Assembly (NCBI RefSeq): GCF_003402475.1
Contig: NZ_BFAB01000018.1
Span: forward strand, 1 to 64,000
DNA: 64,000 nucleotides
Direction of reading: 5' to 3'
Origin: Mycobacterium sp. MFM001
GTDB lineage: Bacteria > Actinomycetota > Actinomycetes > Mycobacteriales > Mycobacteriaceae
Below are positions 34,174 to 41,156 of the stretch, in pieces; the stretch's first letter is position 1, and each line of letters starts with the position of its first letter. A model generated the notes under the pieces. The model ran no database searches. It saw only the letters and a list, made by a program, of their open reading frames with translations, and was not told where the DNA came from. A program made the position numbers and the translations under genes.

Positions 34174-35268
34174 TCATCGGGCGGTGCCGCGCAGCCGCTC
34201 GACGGCGGCCCGCCCGGCGCCAACCGCATCCGGTGGCGGCATGGAATCGCGATCGATGACCGCGGTCACACCGGCGTCGGCGCCTGTGGCCAACTCGATG
34301 TCGGCGGTCAGCCCGCGTTTGAGCAAAGCCAGCGCCACCGGGCCCAGATCGACATGGTCGACGACGGTTCCCAGCCGGCCCACCGAGCGTCCGTTGGCCT
34401 GTACCGGATCGCCCGTCGACGGCCGATCCACCGAGCCGTCGAGGTGCAAGAGCACCAGCATGCGTGGCGGTTTGCCCAGGTTGTGCACGCGCGCGACGGT
34501 CTCCTGGCCCCGGTAGCAGCCCTTGTCCAGGTGGACCGCGCCCAGCCCCGGGCCGCCGATCCAGCCGACTTCGTGCGGGATTGTGCGCTCGTCGGTGTCG
34601 ACTCCGAGCCGCGGGCGTAGCGCCGCCACCCGGTGCGCCTCGTAGGTCCACACTCCGGCCGGTCGAAACTTGGCTTGCGTCAAGCGGTTTCGCCAATCCG
34701 CCGCTTCGTTGCGCGGCACCAGCAGGTCCAGCTCGATCTGGCCGTCCCGCGCACTGGTCATCCGTCGCAGGAAACCACCACCGGGCAGCGGCACCGCCGT
34801 CATCTCGGCGGGCAACGCGGCCACGCCGAGAGCGTCGAGAACCGGCCGGTCGGCCAGCCGCGGACCCAACAGCGACAGCACCGCCAGGTCGGCGGCGGCG
34901 GGGCTCACGTCGGACCAGAACACCATTTTGCGCAGGTAGTCCAGCAGCGGCTCGCCGCGCCACGGCTCGGTGTCGACGTAGGTGACGCCGCCCAACTCGG
35001 TCTGGATCCAGTGGTCCTCGATGCGGCCCTGGCCGTCCAGGCTGAGGTTCTCGGTGCTGGCCCCATCGGGCAGCTCGCTGACGTGTTGGGTCGAGATGCT
35101 GTGCAGCCAAGTCTGCCGGTCGGCACCGGTCAGCGTGATCGTTTTGCGGTGCGAGCGGTCCACCAGCACGGCGTCGGACTCGGCCGCGCGCTGCTCGCCG
35201 AGCGGGTCGCCGTAATGCCAGGTTGCGCCGGCGTCCGGACTGGTTTCGGGGGCGGGGACTGCGGACAC
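34174..35268 (-). CDS. ygfZ: YgfZ/GcvT-like folate-binding protein (Rv0811c-like)
   Basis: A 364-residue aminomethyltransferase-related protein. YgfZ proteins use folate and support Fe-S cluster enzymes. The diagnostic motif is present as DKGCYRGQETVARVHN, including the conserved Cys of K-G-C-Y-x-G-Q-E. An N-terminal DRSHRKTITLTGADRQTWLH block is also conserved. The start at 35268 leaves a 117-bp divergent spacer towards the pabC gene that carries two tandem hairpins. Pairing with another folate-linked gene suggests shared control. Confidence 0.88.
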   Translation of the reverse strand: MSAVPAPETSPDAGATWHYGDPLGEQRAAESDAVLVDRSHRKTITLTGADRQTWLHSISTQHVSELPDGASTENLSLDGQGRIEDHWIQTELGGVTYVDTEPWRGEPLLDYLRKMVFWSDVSPAAADLAVLSLLGPRLADRPVLDALGVAALPAEMTAVPLPGGGFLRRMTSARDGQIELDLLVPRNEAADWRNRLTQAKFRPAGVWTYEAHRVAALRPRLGVDTDERTIPHEVGWIGGPGLGAVHLDKGCYRGQETVARVHNLGKPPRMLVLLHLDGSVDRPSTGDPVQANGRSVGRLGTVVDHVDLGPVALALLKRGLTADIELATGADAGVTAVIDRDSMPPPDAVGAGRAAVERLRGTAR

Positions 35269-35310
35269 ATGTCAACTCTACGGCCCGTCTGTCGCTGCCC
35301 GGCCCCTGCG

Positions 35311-35362
35311 AACGTGCGGCAACCCGCACGTTGGGCAACGAACGTGCGGCCAGCCGCACGCC
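35311..35362. repeat. Two tandem 22-bp hairpins, 30-bp period, between ygfZ and pabC
   Basis: The first unit at 35311-35332 has 9-bp perfect arms (AACGTGCGG and CCGCACGTT) around CAAC. The second at 35341-35362 has arms CGTGCGG and CCGCACG around CCAG. The unit starts are exactly 30 bp apart, about three helical turns. Position in a divergent promoter region suggests protein-binding sites, but the sequence alone does not prove this. Confidence 0.6.
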
Positions 35363-35385
35363 CAATGCATATAGGCTCTTCGGTC

Positions 35386-36255
35386 ATGACAGACCACCCG
35401 GGCGTGGTCGTCACGCTCGACGGCGAGATCCATCCGCCGGGGACGCCGCTGCTGTTCGCCGACGACCTCGCCGCGGTGCGTGGCGACGGCGTGTTCGAGA
35501 CCTTGCTGGTCCGCGACGGCCGGGCCTGCCTCGTGGAGGCGCATCTGGACCGGCTGACCCTGTCGGCCAAACTGATGGATTTGCCGCAGCCTGACCTGCC
35601 CGCGTGGCGGCACGCGATCGATGCGGCGGCGCGCAGCTGGGCGGCCGACACCGCCGACGAGGGCGCGATGCGGTTGGTTTACAGCCGCGGCAGGGAGCGC
35701 GGCTCGGCGCCGACGGCATATGTGACCGTCAACCCGGTCGCGGCCCGGGTGGGCGCCGCGCGTCGCGACGGGGTGGCCGCGCTGACCCTGCCTCGCGAAC
35801 TTCCGTCCAGCGGTGTCGACGCGATGCCGTGGCTGCTGGCCGGCGCCAAGACCCTGTCGTATGCCATCAACATGGCCGCGTTGCGGCACGCCGCCCGGCA
35901 CGGCGCCGGCGACGTCATCTTCGTCAGTTCCGACGGTTATGTCCTCGAAGGTCCGCGGTCCACGGTGGTGATCGCCACCGAAAACCGTTGCCTGCTGACG
36001 CCGCCGCCGTGGTATCCGATCCTGCGCGGCACCACGCAGCAGGCGTTGTTCGAAGTCGCGCGCGCCAAAGGCTACGACTGCGACTACCGCGCGCTTCGGG
36101 TATCGGACCTTTTTGACGCGCAAGGGATTTGGCTGGTGTCCAGTATGACGCTGGCCGCGCGTGTGCACACCTTGGACGGCCGGTTGTTGCCGCCCGCACC
36201 GATTGCCGCCGAATTCGCCGAGCTGGTTGACGCCGCGATTGTCAGCGATCGCTGA
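35386..36255 (+). CDS. pabC: Aminodeoxychorismate lyase / class IV aminotransferase (Rv0812-like)
   Basis: PLP enzyme of 289 residues, fold type IV. ADDLAAVRGDGVFETLLVRDG at the start is the family signature; the PLP Lys is in LAGAKTLSYAINMAA near residue 157, and EGPRSTVVIA follows. PabC turns aminodeoxychorismate into p-aminobenzoate and pyruvate for folate synthesis; Rv0812 has been assigned this role, although a D-amino-acid transaminase cannot be excluded by sequence. TAGGCT ends 8 nt before the ATG, so the mRNA is probably leaderless. It is divergent from ygfZ. Confidence 0.85.
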   Translation: MTDHPGVVVTLDGEIHPPGTPLLFADDLAAVRGDGVFETLLVRDGRACLVEAHLDRLTLSAKLMDLPQPDLPAWRHAIDAAARSWAADTADEGAMRLVYSRGRERGSAPTAYVTVNPVAARVGAARRDGVAALTLPRELPSSGVDAMPWLLAGAKTLSYAINMAALRHAARHGAGDVIFVSSDGYVLEGPRSTVVIATENRCLLTPPPWYPILRGTTQQALFEVARAKGYDCDYRALRVSDLFDAQGIWLVSSMTLAARVHTLDGRLLPPAPIAAEFAELVDAAIVSDR

Positions 36256-36306
36256 ATTCAGTTGTGGCCCCAGCCGGTTAGCGGGTACGGTCGGCCGTAC
36301 ACAGGG

Positions 36307-36364
36307 AAGGAGGTGGTCCGAGAAATTGATTAGCTTATGGACTTGTGAGGTGGCTGCGCGCTAA
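36307..36364 (+). other. Near-perfect Shine-Dalgarno followed by a short TTG ORF and nested ORFs
   Basis: AAGGAGGTGGTCC at 36307-36319 matches the complement of the 16S rRNA 3' end at 12 of 13 positions. Six nt later TTG 36326 opens an ORF of 12 codons (LISLWTCEVAAR) ending at TAA 36362-36364. The stop lies in the TAAA loop of a small hairpin (CGCGC 36357-36361 with GCGCG 36366-36370). An ATG mini-ORF (36337-36348, three codons plus stop) overlaps a GTG at 36345 by 4 nt. No conventional gene follows on this strand. It could be a leader peptide or a small regulatory RNA; translation is unproven. Confidence 0.45.
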
Positions 36365-36418
36365 AGCGCGAGCGGTTGGAATCACCTGCGCGCGCTGGCG
36401 AATTCCCCGCAGTCACCC

Positions 36419-36467
36419 GGCCCCCGAGCCTCCGGTCTGTCCAACCAGGAACTACGGCTCGGGGGCC
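36419..36467. terminator. Strong hairpin between pabC and nitrobindin genes
   Basis: GGCCCCCGAGCC (36419-36430) and GGCTCGGGGGCC (36456-36467) form a perfect 12-bp GC-rich stem with a 25-nt loop. There is no U-tract, as is common for mycobacterial terminators. It probably ends transcription from both convergent genes and from the short ORF element upstream. Confidence 0.7.
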
Positions 36468-36482
36468 GTCCCATGTCTGGAC

Positions 36483-37124
36483 CTATCCCGCGAACCGGGA
36501 GAGCCGCGCCGACAGGTGCGGCACCAGCCCGCCGTCGGCGTCGACGCGTTCTTCGACATAAGCCAAGTCGCCGCCCTCGACGATGCCGTAGAGCCGCTTG
36601 GCGCCCCCGACGAGTACGCCGGACTTACTGCAGGCCAGCGCATCGGTGACCAACTCCCACGACGACTGGGTCCGCGGCCGGCCGTAGAACAACTCGACGT
36701 AGCCCGCGGAGTGCGCCAGCAGCAGCTCGATGGCCTGCGACTCGCCTGCGTCGTTGGGGTCGACGACGAAGCGCCAGAATCCGGTCTCGCGCAGGTCGTG
36801 TCCGTCGTAGTCACCGGAGTCGGTGAGCCGCCACGACCGCGCCTCCCAATTCAGGTAGTCGCCGCCGTCGTGGCTGACCACGATCTGCTGGCCGAACCGG
36901 TAGTCGCCGTGGGCGCCGCGGCCCTCACCCTCACCGCGCCACACCCCGACCAAAGGCAGCAGCGCCAGCAAGGCGTCGTGCAGGTTGGCGCCCTCGCGCA
37001 GGTTGGCGGTGTCGGCGGGGCCCGGCAGGTCGTCGAAGACCGGAATGTTGCGCGACGCAGTCACTTTGGCGCGCTCGGCGGCGGCTGCCACCGCCCGATC
37101 GCCAGAACCGGCTCGGTCAGTCAC
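36483..37124 (-). CDS. Nitrobindin-like haem protein (Rv0813c-like)
   Basis: A 213-residue beta-barrel protein of the nitrobindin/THAP4-C (DUF1794) family, which binds haem in a lipocalin-like 10-strand barrel and reacts with NO or peroxynitrite. The start motif of the barrel is PLVGVWRGEGEG, followed by YRFGQQIVVSHDGGDYLNWE and a C-terminal AYVEERVDADGG. M. tuberculosis Rv0813c has this structure. Its GTG start overlaps the stop of a 32-residue membrane-protein gene, making it the last member of the sulfur-related operon. Confidence 0.86.
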   Translation of the reverse strand: MTDRAGSGDRAVAAAAERAKVTASRNIPVFDDLPGPADTANLREGANLHDALLALLPLVGVWRGEGEGRGAHGDYRFGQQIVVSHDGGDYLNWEARSWRLTDSGDYDGHDLRETGFWRFVVDPNDAGESQAIELLLAHSAGYVELFYGRPRTQSSWELVTDALACSKSGVLVGGAKRLYGIVEGGDLAYVEERVDADGGLVPHLSARLSRFAG

Positions 37125-37219
37125 GACTCGTCGTTGATCAGCCGATACAGCGCATACAGCGCGAACCAGGTAATGACCACGACGGCCGCGACCAGCATGA
37201 TCTCGAAGAACAGCACCAC
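37121..37219 (-). CDS. 32-residue single-pass membrane protein, translationally coupled to nitrobindin
   Basis: A short ORF reading MVLFFEIMLVAAVVVITW, then FALYALYRLINDES. It is one hydrophobic helix of about 25 residues with a charged C-terminal tail. Its TGA stop overlaps the GTG start of the nitrobindin gene (GTGA), and it begins 22 nt after the sseC2 stop, so it lies in the same transcript. Start codons GTG 37219 and 37216 are both possible; the ribosome-binding site is weak. A coupled overlap and clean membrane helix make it a plausible real gene; the function is unknown. Confidence 0.55.
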   Translation of the reverse strand: MVLFFEIMLVAAVVVITWFALYALYRLINDES

Positions 37220-37241
37220 GCGACGAGTCTAACCGCCTCGG

Positions 37242-37544
37242 TCAGGCGATCTTGACGTCCACCTCGTGGATGCCGGCGCCCGACGGCGTCACGACCGCGT
37301 CGCCGTTTCCGGCTGCCGACAGTGCGCGCAGCGTCCAGGACCCCGGCGCGGCGAAGAACCGGAAGTCACCGGTGGCCGACGCGACGACCTCGGCCGTGAA
37401 CTCGTCGCTGGAGTCCAGCAGCCGCACAAACGCGCCGCCGACGGCCTGGCCGTCGCGGTCCACGACGCGGCCGGTGATGACGGTCTCCTTCTCCAGGTCG
37501 ACGCTGGCCGGCAACGTCTGTCCTTGCTTCGGTGCAGAGCACAT
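37242..37544 (-). CDS. sseC2: SseC-type DUF1416 protein
   Basis: A 100-residue protein of the actinobacterial DUF1416 family, always next to a thiosulfate sulfurtransferase. It has a beta-sandwich, carboxypeptidase-regulatory-like pattern: TVITGRVVDRDGQAVGGAFV, then LLDSSDEFTAEVVASATGDF and RFFAAPGSWTLRAL. One Cys follows the start Met. The role in sulfur metabolism is inferred from linkage. The ATG follows the cysA2 stop by a single nucleotide, so the two are cotranslated. Confidence 0.9.
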   Translation of the reverse strand: MCSAPKQGQTLPASVDLEKETVITGRVVDRDGQAVGGAFVRLLDSSDEFTAEVVASATGDFRFFAAPGSWTLRALSAAGNGDAVVTPSGAGIHEVDVKIA

Positions 37545-37545
37545 A

Positions 37546-38379
37546 TCAGCTTCCCAACTCGATCGGGGCCCCCACCAGGGAGCCGTATTCCGTCCAACTG
37601 CCGTCGTAGTTCTTGACGTTCTTATGCCCGAGCAACTCCTGCAACACGAACCAGGTGTGCGACGAGCGCTCACCGATCCGGCAATAGGCGATGGTCTCCT
37701 TCGACCCGTCCAGGCCGGCGGCGGCATACAGCTTGGCCAGCTCCTCGTCGGATTTGAAGGTGCCGTCCTCGTTGGCGGCTTTGCTCCACGGCACGTTGAT
37801 CGCGCCGGGGATGTGACCGGGCCGCTGGCTTTGCTCCTGCGGCAGGTGCGCAGGCGCCAGGATCTTGCCGGAAAATTCGTCGGGGGAGCGCACGTCGACC
37901 AGGTTCTTGACGTTGATGGCCGCGATGACCTCGTCACGGAACGCGCGGATCGAGTTGTCGGGCGCCTTGGCGGTGTAGGAGGTCGCCGGGCGGTTCACCT
38001 TGTCCGCCGACAGCGGACGGCCGTCCAGCTCCCACTTCTTGCGGCCGCCGTCGAGCAGCTTGACCTTGTCGTGCCCGTAGAGCTTGAAGTACCAGTACGC
38101 GTAGGCGGCGAACCAGTTGTTGTTGCCGCCGTAGAGGATCACGGTGTCGTCGTTGGAGATGCCGCGATCGGACAGCAGCTTGGAAAACTGCTGAGCGTCG
38201 ACGAAGTCACGGCGGACCGGGTCCTGCAAATCGGTGCGCCAGTCCAGCTTGACCGCGCCGGGGATGTGGCCGGTGTCGTAGGCGCTGGTGTCCTCGTCGA
38301 CTTCGACGAAGACGGTGTTGGCGGCGTCGAGATTGCTCTCGGCCCAGTCAGCGGAGACTAGGACGTCGGAGCGTGCCAT
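37546..38379 (-). CDS. cysA2: Thiosulfate sulfurtransferase CysA2 (rhodanese)
   Basis: Two-domain rhodanese of 277 residues that moves sulfane sulfur from thiosulfate to thiol acceptors. The inactive N-terminal domain spans about 1-135 and the catalytic domain 145-277 with Cys233 in the loop CRIGER. The domain-opening VDVRSPDEFSG and the substrate-cleft GHIPGAINVPW are typical. It is in an operon: it overlaps the DUF4395 gene upstream by 22 nt and is followed by sseC2. The operon is preceded by a polycysteine leader ORF, so cysteine-responsive expression is likely. Confidence 0.94.
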   Translation of the reverse strand: MARSDVLVSADWAESNLDAANTVFVEVDEDTSAYDTGHIPGAVKLDWRTDLQDPVRRDFVDAQQFSKLLSDRGISNDDTVILYGGNNNWFAAYAYWYFKLYGHDKVKLLDGGRKKWELDGRPLSADKVNRPATSYTAKAPDNSIRAFRDEVIAAINVKNLVDVRSPDEFSGKILAPAHLPQEQSQRPGHIPGAINVPWSKAANEDGTFKSDEELAKLYAAAGLDGSKETIAYCRIGERSSHTWFVLQELLGHKNVKNYDGSWTEYGSLVGAPIELGS

Positions 38380-38846
38380 GGTGTGGATCCTTTCGGTTGG
38401 TTACGCAGACGCGCGACGAGCGGGTAGAGCTGGCAGCCCAGGCAGATGCCGAAGGCCGCGTTGAGGAAGGCCGCCGCCAGTGCGGCCGCGGTAGCGACGA
38501 TCCCGACCAGGGGAGCGCCGGCGGCGAATCCGGCCACGCCGATGGCGGCGAAGACGAATCCGACCAGTTGCGCGAATTTCAGCGGGGCCACTGGCTCCCG
38601 CTCACGGACCGGTCCCAGCCGCGGCGCCACCAGGGTGGCGAACACCACGCCGTAGGGATGCCGGCGCGGCCCGGCCCAGGCGCCGATCGCGAACACGATG
38701 GCCTGCAGGCCAAGGATGACGGCGGCGGCCGGGACACTGATTCCGGCGACGATCAGCGTGGTCACCAGCACCGCGGTGGTGACCCAGGCGACGAATCGCG
38801 GTCCGCGGACGTCCACCTGGGCGGTGGTGGTGGTTGTTGACGACAT
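38358..38846 (-). CDS. DUF4395 membrane protein
   Basis: A 162-residue membrane protein with four hydrophobic segments (about 20-60 and 85-140). Near the C-terminus is NAAFGICLGCQLYPL, a CxxC pair at a membrane boundary that is conserved in DUF4395 and could carry persulfide or take part in thiol exchange with the neighbouring rhodanese. ATG 38846 has AGGAG 7 nt upstream. The ribosome-binding site overlaps the predicted attenuator helix. Its last codons overlap the cysA2 start, so cysA2 depends on translation of this gene. Confidence 0.85.
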   Translation of the reverse strand: MSSTTTTTAQVDVRGPRFVAWVTTAVLVTTLIVAGISVPAAAVILGLQAIVFAIGAWAGPRRHPYGVVFATLVAPRLGPVREREPVAPLKFAQLVGFVFAAIGVAGFAAGAPLVGIVATAAALAAAFLNAAFGICLGCQLYPLVARLRNQPKGSTPWHAPTS

Positions 38847-38937
38847 ATAGCTGCTCCTGTTGAGAACGGGAAGGGATGGAGGCACGCCACAATGGCTGCT
38901 TCCGAGAGCGGCGCGAGACGGCGCTACTCAGCAGCTA
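38846..38937 (-). promoter_or_regulatory. Predicted attenuator helix occluding the DUF4395 RBS
   Basis: In the mRNA, TGTAGCTGCT covering the last Cys-Ser-Cys codons of the leader ORF (38939-38930) can pair with AGCAGCTATA at 38855-38846. This gives 9 Watson-Crick pairs and one G-U. The second strand covers the 3' part of the AGGAGC ribosome-binding site and the A of the AUG of the next gene. A ribosome stalled on the Cys codons would block pairing and open the site; a ribosome that finishes and leaves would allow closure. The pairing is seen; its use is inferred. Confidence 0.6.
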
Positions 38938-39020
38938 CAACAACAACAGCAGCAACCCGCGGTGCGGCACAGATCGACTGCGCGGCGCTTGGTGAGCACG
39001 AGCTCGAGGCGGGCGGACAC
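38928..39020 (-). CDS. Polycysteine leaderless short ORF (cysteine-sensing leader peptide)
   Basis: A 30-codon ORF starting at GTG 39020 (V-S-A-R-L-E-L-V), continuing LTKRRAVDLCRTAG, then six consecutive Cys codons, Ser, Cys and TGA. Eight of 30 residues are Cys. A TAAGCT box ends 7 nt before the GTG, so the mRNA should start at the start codon. Polycysteine leaderless ORFs have been shown in M. smegmatis to attenuate a sulfur operon in response to cysteine supply; this one lies before DUF4395-cysA2-sseC2, the same context. An internal GTG at 38999 is a less likely start. Confidence 0.88.
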   Translation of the reverse strand: MSARLELVLTKRRAVDLCRTAGCCCCCCSC

Positions 39021-39027
39021 GTCGGAC

Positions 39028-39033
39028 AGCTTA
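39028..39033 (-). promoter_or_regulatory. -10 box of the polycysteine leader transcript
   Basis: TAAGCT on the minus strand, 7 nt before GTG 39020. A TTGACT motif lies further upstream at a short 14-nt spacing, overlapping the thiX stop, so the promoter is probably driven mainly by the -10 element. Confidence 0.6.
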
Positions 39034-39049
39034 CCCAATGGCCCGACAG

Positions 39050-39454
39050 TCAAGCCAACAGCGGGGTCAGGGCCGAGCGAAGGTCCTCGGCCTTGGGAAC
39101 CCCGGCGCTGCGGTACCGCTGCCGGCCGTCGCCGTCGAAGATGAATGTCGTCGGCAGCGACAGCACCGAAAGGCGGCGCGCCGCAGCCGGGTTGGCGTCC
39201 ATGTCGATTTCCACGTGCGTCACGTCACCGAGGTCGCCGCAGACCTGGCTGACCACGCGGCGCACCCGGTCGCACGGCGCGCACCAGGCGGCGCTGAAGT
39301 GCACGACGGTCGGCCCGTCCGACGACAAGCCGAGGTCAGCGGTGTCCACGTCGGATCCCACGGCCCGGACCACCCCGGCGCGACGGGTCAGCAGCCATCC
39401 GACGAGGGCTGCCAGCACCAAGGCGGCCACGACAGCGACCAGTGCAGTAGTCAT
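39050..39454 (-). CDS. thiX: Membrane-anchored thioredoxin-like protein ThiX
   Basis: A 134-residue thioredoxin-fold protein with an N-terminal membrane anchor (about residues 4-23, VAVVAALVLAALVGWLL). The active site is W57-C58-A-P-C61, and the cis-Pro loop is SLPTTFIF. It probably faces outside or sits at the membrane and reduces or transfers disulfides. M. tuberculosis has thiX (Rv0816c) at this place. The ATG overlaps the lmeA stop (ATGA), and the polycysteine leader begins 29 nt after its stop. Confidence 0.87.
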   Translation of the reverse strand: MTTALVAVVAALVLAALVGWLLTRRAGVVRAVGSDVDTADLGLSSDGPTVVHFSAAWCAPCDRVRRVVSQVCGDLGDVTHVEIDMDANPAAARRLSVLSLPTTFIFDGDGRQRYRSAGVPKAEDLRSALTPLLA

Positions 39455-40257
39455 GCCTGGTTGAACCCGTCGAGCGTGATCGTTACTCCCTGGGTGATGC
39501 CCTCGATGATCACGTCCGAGCCGCGCGCGCCCTGGCTCGTCGGCGCCACTCCGAACGGCAGCCGCTGGTCGGGCAACTGCTGGCGGAACGCGGCCAGCAC
39601 CGCGTCGCGCTTGTCGTCGGGCACTTTCTGGTTGGCGGTGTCCGGCCCGGTCAGTACACCGGTCGGGGTGAACACCAGGGTCGTGCGGTCCGCGCCGGCG
39701 ATGGACAGATCGACCGCGACGCTGACCCGCTTGTCGAAGTGGGCCGATGTCGGCGTGCCCGTGAACACCAGCCCGTGGCTGCCGGAGATCCCGGACTCGG
39801 TGGTGCCGCCGGTGGCGTCGTTTGTCTCCTGCGGCGGCGCCTCGACCATCAGGTCGGTGATGCCCATGTATCGGCCGAGGTGCACCGAGTCGATGATGAT
39901 GCGGCTCTCGAGCTTGCCGATCGGCAGCTTGGCGTTCGGCCGGACCAGCCATGACGCTTCCGCCAGGCCGATGGAGTGCATGGTGGCCTCCAGCGTCGCC
40001 TTCCCTGTCTTGGGATGGTCGACGGCGCTGGCCTTGATCTCCACTTCGTCGTAGTGGCGCCGCATGGCCTGCGGGATCACCGGGAAGCCCAGAATCGCGA
40101 CAAAGGGATCCGAGCCCAGGTGTGCGGTGTCGCGCAGCGTGCGGGACAACCGGTATTCGGCGTAGATGGTGGTGCCGAAGTCGATCCCGACGGCCCCGAT
40201 GAGTACCAGCACGACGGCCAGCCCAGCTCCGGCCGCACCGATCAGCACCCTGCGCAT
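39451..40257 (-). CDS. lmeA: LmeA-like DUF2993 envelope protein (Rv0817c-like)
   Basis: A 268-residue exported protein of the DUF2993 family. The N-terminus has a single hydrophobic signal/anchor (VLIGAAGAGLAVVLVLIGAV). LmeA in M. smegmatis is a periplasmic protein needed for elongation of the lipomannan mannan backbone, and binds phosphoinositides in vitro. Characteristic blocks are YRLSRTLRDTAHLGSDPFVA and IGFP-like ILGFPVIPQAM. ATG 40257 gives a length near that of Rv0817c; an upstream codon at 40284 is possible. It starts the operon leading to thiX. Confidence 0.85.
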   Translation of the reverse strand: MRRVLIGAAGAGLAVVLVLIGAVGIDFGTTIYAEYRLSRTLRDTAHLGSDPFVAILGFPVIPQAMRRHYDEVEIKASAVDHPKTGKATLEATMHSIGLAEASWLVRPNAKLPIGKLESRIIIDSVHLGRYMGITDLMVEAPPQETNDATGGTTESGISGSHGLVFTGTPTSAHFDKRVSVAVDLSIAGADRTTLVFTPTGVLTGPDTANQKVPDDKRDAVLAAFRQQLPDQRLPFGVAPTSQGARGSDVIIEGITQGVTITLDGFNQA

Positions 40258-40391
40258 CCCGATATTGTGGCCCTGCTTCGTCAACAGGCGAAACGCCAGG
40301 TCGCACGTTATCGTTAGATGACCTGGCCGCTAACTACACATATCGCCGCGAATCTGGGAGACGCCTTTCCCACGACGCTGGAGGGGCTTGC

Positions 40392-41156
40392 TTGGATCTA
40401 TTGCTGCTGACCGCGGAGCCGCACCCCGACTCGGTCCTGCCGTCGTTGTCGCTGCTCGCCCACACGGTGCGGACAGCGCCGGCCGACGTTTCGTCGCTGC
40501 TGGAAGCAGGCAGCGCCGACGTCGTGCTGGTCGACGCGCGCACTGACCTGCCGGCGGCGCGCGGTCTGTGCCGTCTGCTGGGCACGACGGGCCGGTCGAT
40601 TCCCGTCGTGGCGGTGGTGAGCGAAGGTGGCCTGGTGGCGGTCAACGCCGACTGGGGGCTCGACGAGATCCTGTTGCCGGCCACCGGGCCCGGCGAGATC
40701 GACGCGCGGCTGCGGCTGCTCGTGGGACGCCGCGGCGGCCTGGCCGACCAGGAGAGCGCGGGCAAGATCAGCCTCGGCGAGCTGGTGATCGACGAGGGCA
40801 CCTACACCGCCCGACTGCGGGGTCGCCCGCTGGACCTGACATATAAGGAGTTCGAGCTGCTGAAGTACCTGGCGCAGCACGCCGGCCGGGTCTTCACCCG
40901 CGCGCAGCTGCTGCACGAGGTGTGGGGCTACGACTTCTTCGGCGGCACCCGCACCGTCGACGTGCATGTGCGACGGCTGCGGGCCAAGCTCGGCCCGGAG
41001 TACGAGTCGCTGATCGGCACCGTGCGCAACGTGGGTTACAAGGCGGTCCGCCCGGCCCGTGGCCGGGCCCCCGAGCCCGACCCGGCCGACGACGAGGAGG
41101 AGCCGGGTCTGGACACCAACTCCGACCCGCTCGTCGACCCGTTGCGCAGCCAGTGA
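40392..41156 (+). CDS. glnR: GlnR, OmpR-type orphan response regulator
   Basis: A 254-residue transcription factor that controls nitrogen assimilation genes in mycobacteria. The receiver-like domain (1-110) retains a VVLVDARTDLP segment but lacks the full acidic pocket, as in known GlnR, which needs no phosphorylation. The C-terminal winged helix (about 135-225) has LDLTYKEFELLKYLAQHAG and TVDVHVRRLRAKLG. The tail is acidic. TTG 40392 is preceded by GGAGGGG at a suitable distance. The stop overlaps the mshD GTG by 4 nt, a linkage conserved in mycobacteria. Confidence 0.92.
   Translation: MDLLLLTAEPHPDSVLPSLSLLAHTVRTAPADVSSLLEAGSADVVLVDARTDLPAARGLCRLLGTTGRSIPVVAVVSEGGLVAVNADWGLDEILLPATGPGEIDARLRLLVGRRGGLADQESAGKISLGELVIDEGTYTARLRGRPLDLTYKEFELLKYLAQHAGRVFTRAQLLHEVWGYDFFGGTRTVDVHVRRLRAKLGPEYESLIGTVRNVGYKAVRPARGRAPEPDPADDEEEPGLDTNSDPLVDPLRSQ

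Noticed and set aside
36345..37232. Long plus-strand open frame of 295 codons starting at GTG 36345
   Set aside because: Beyond the first ~45 codons it is antisense to the nitrobindin gene and the small membrane protein and has shadow-type composition. Only the short ORF cluster at its start is kept, as an unproven element.
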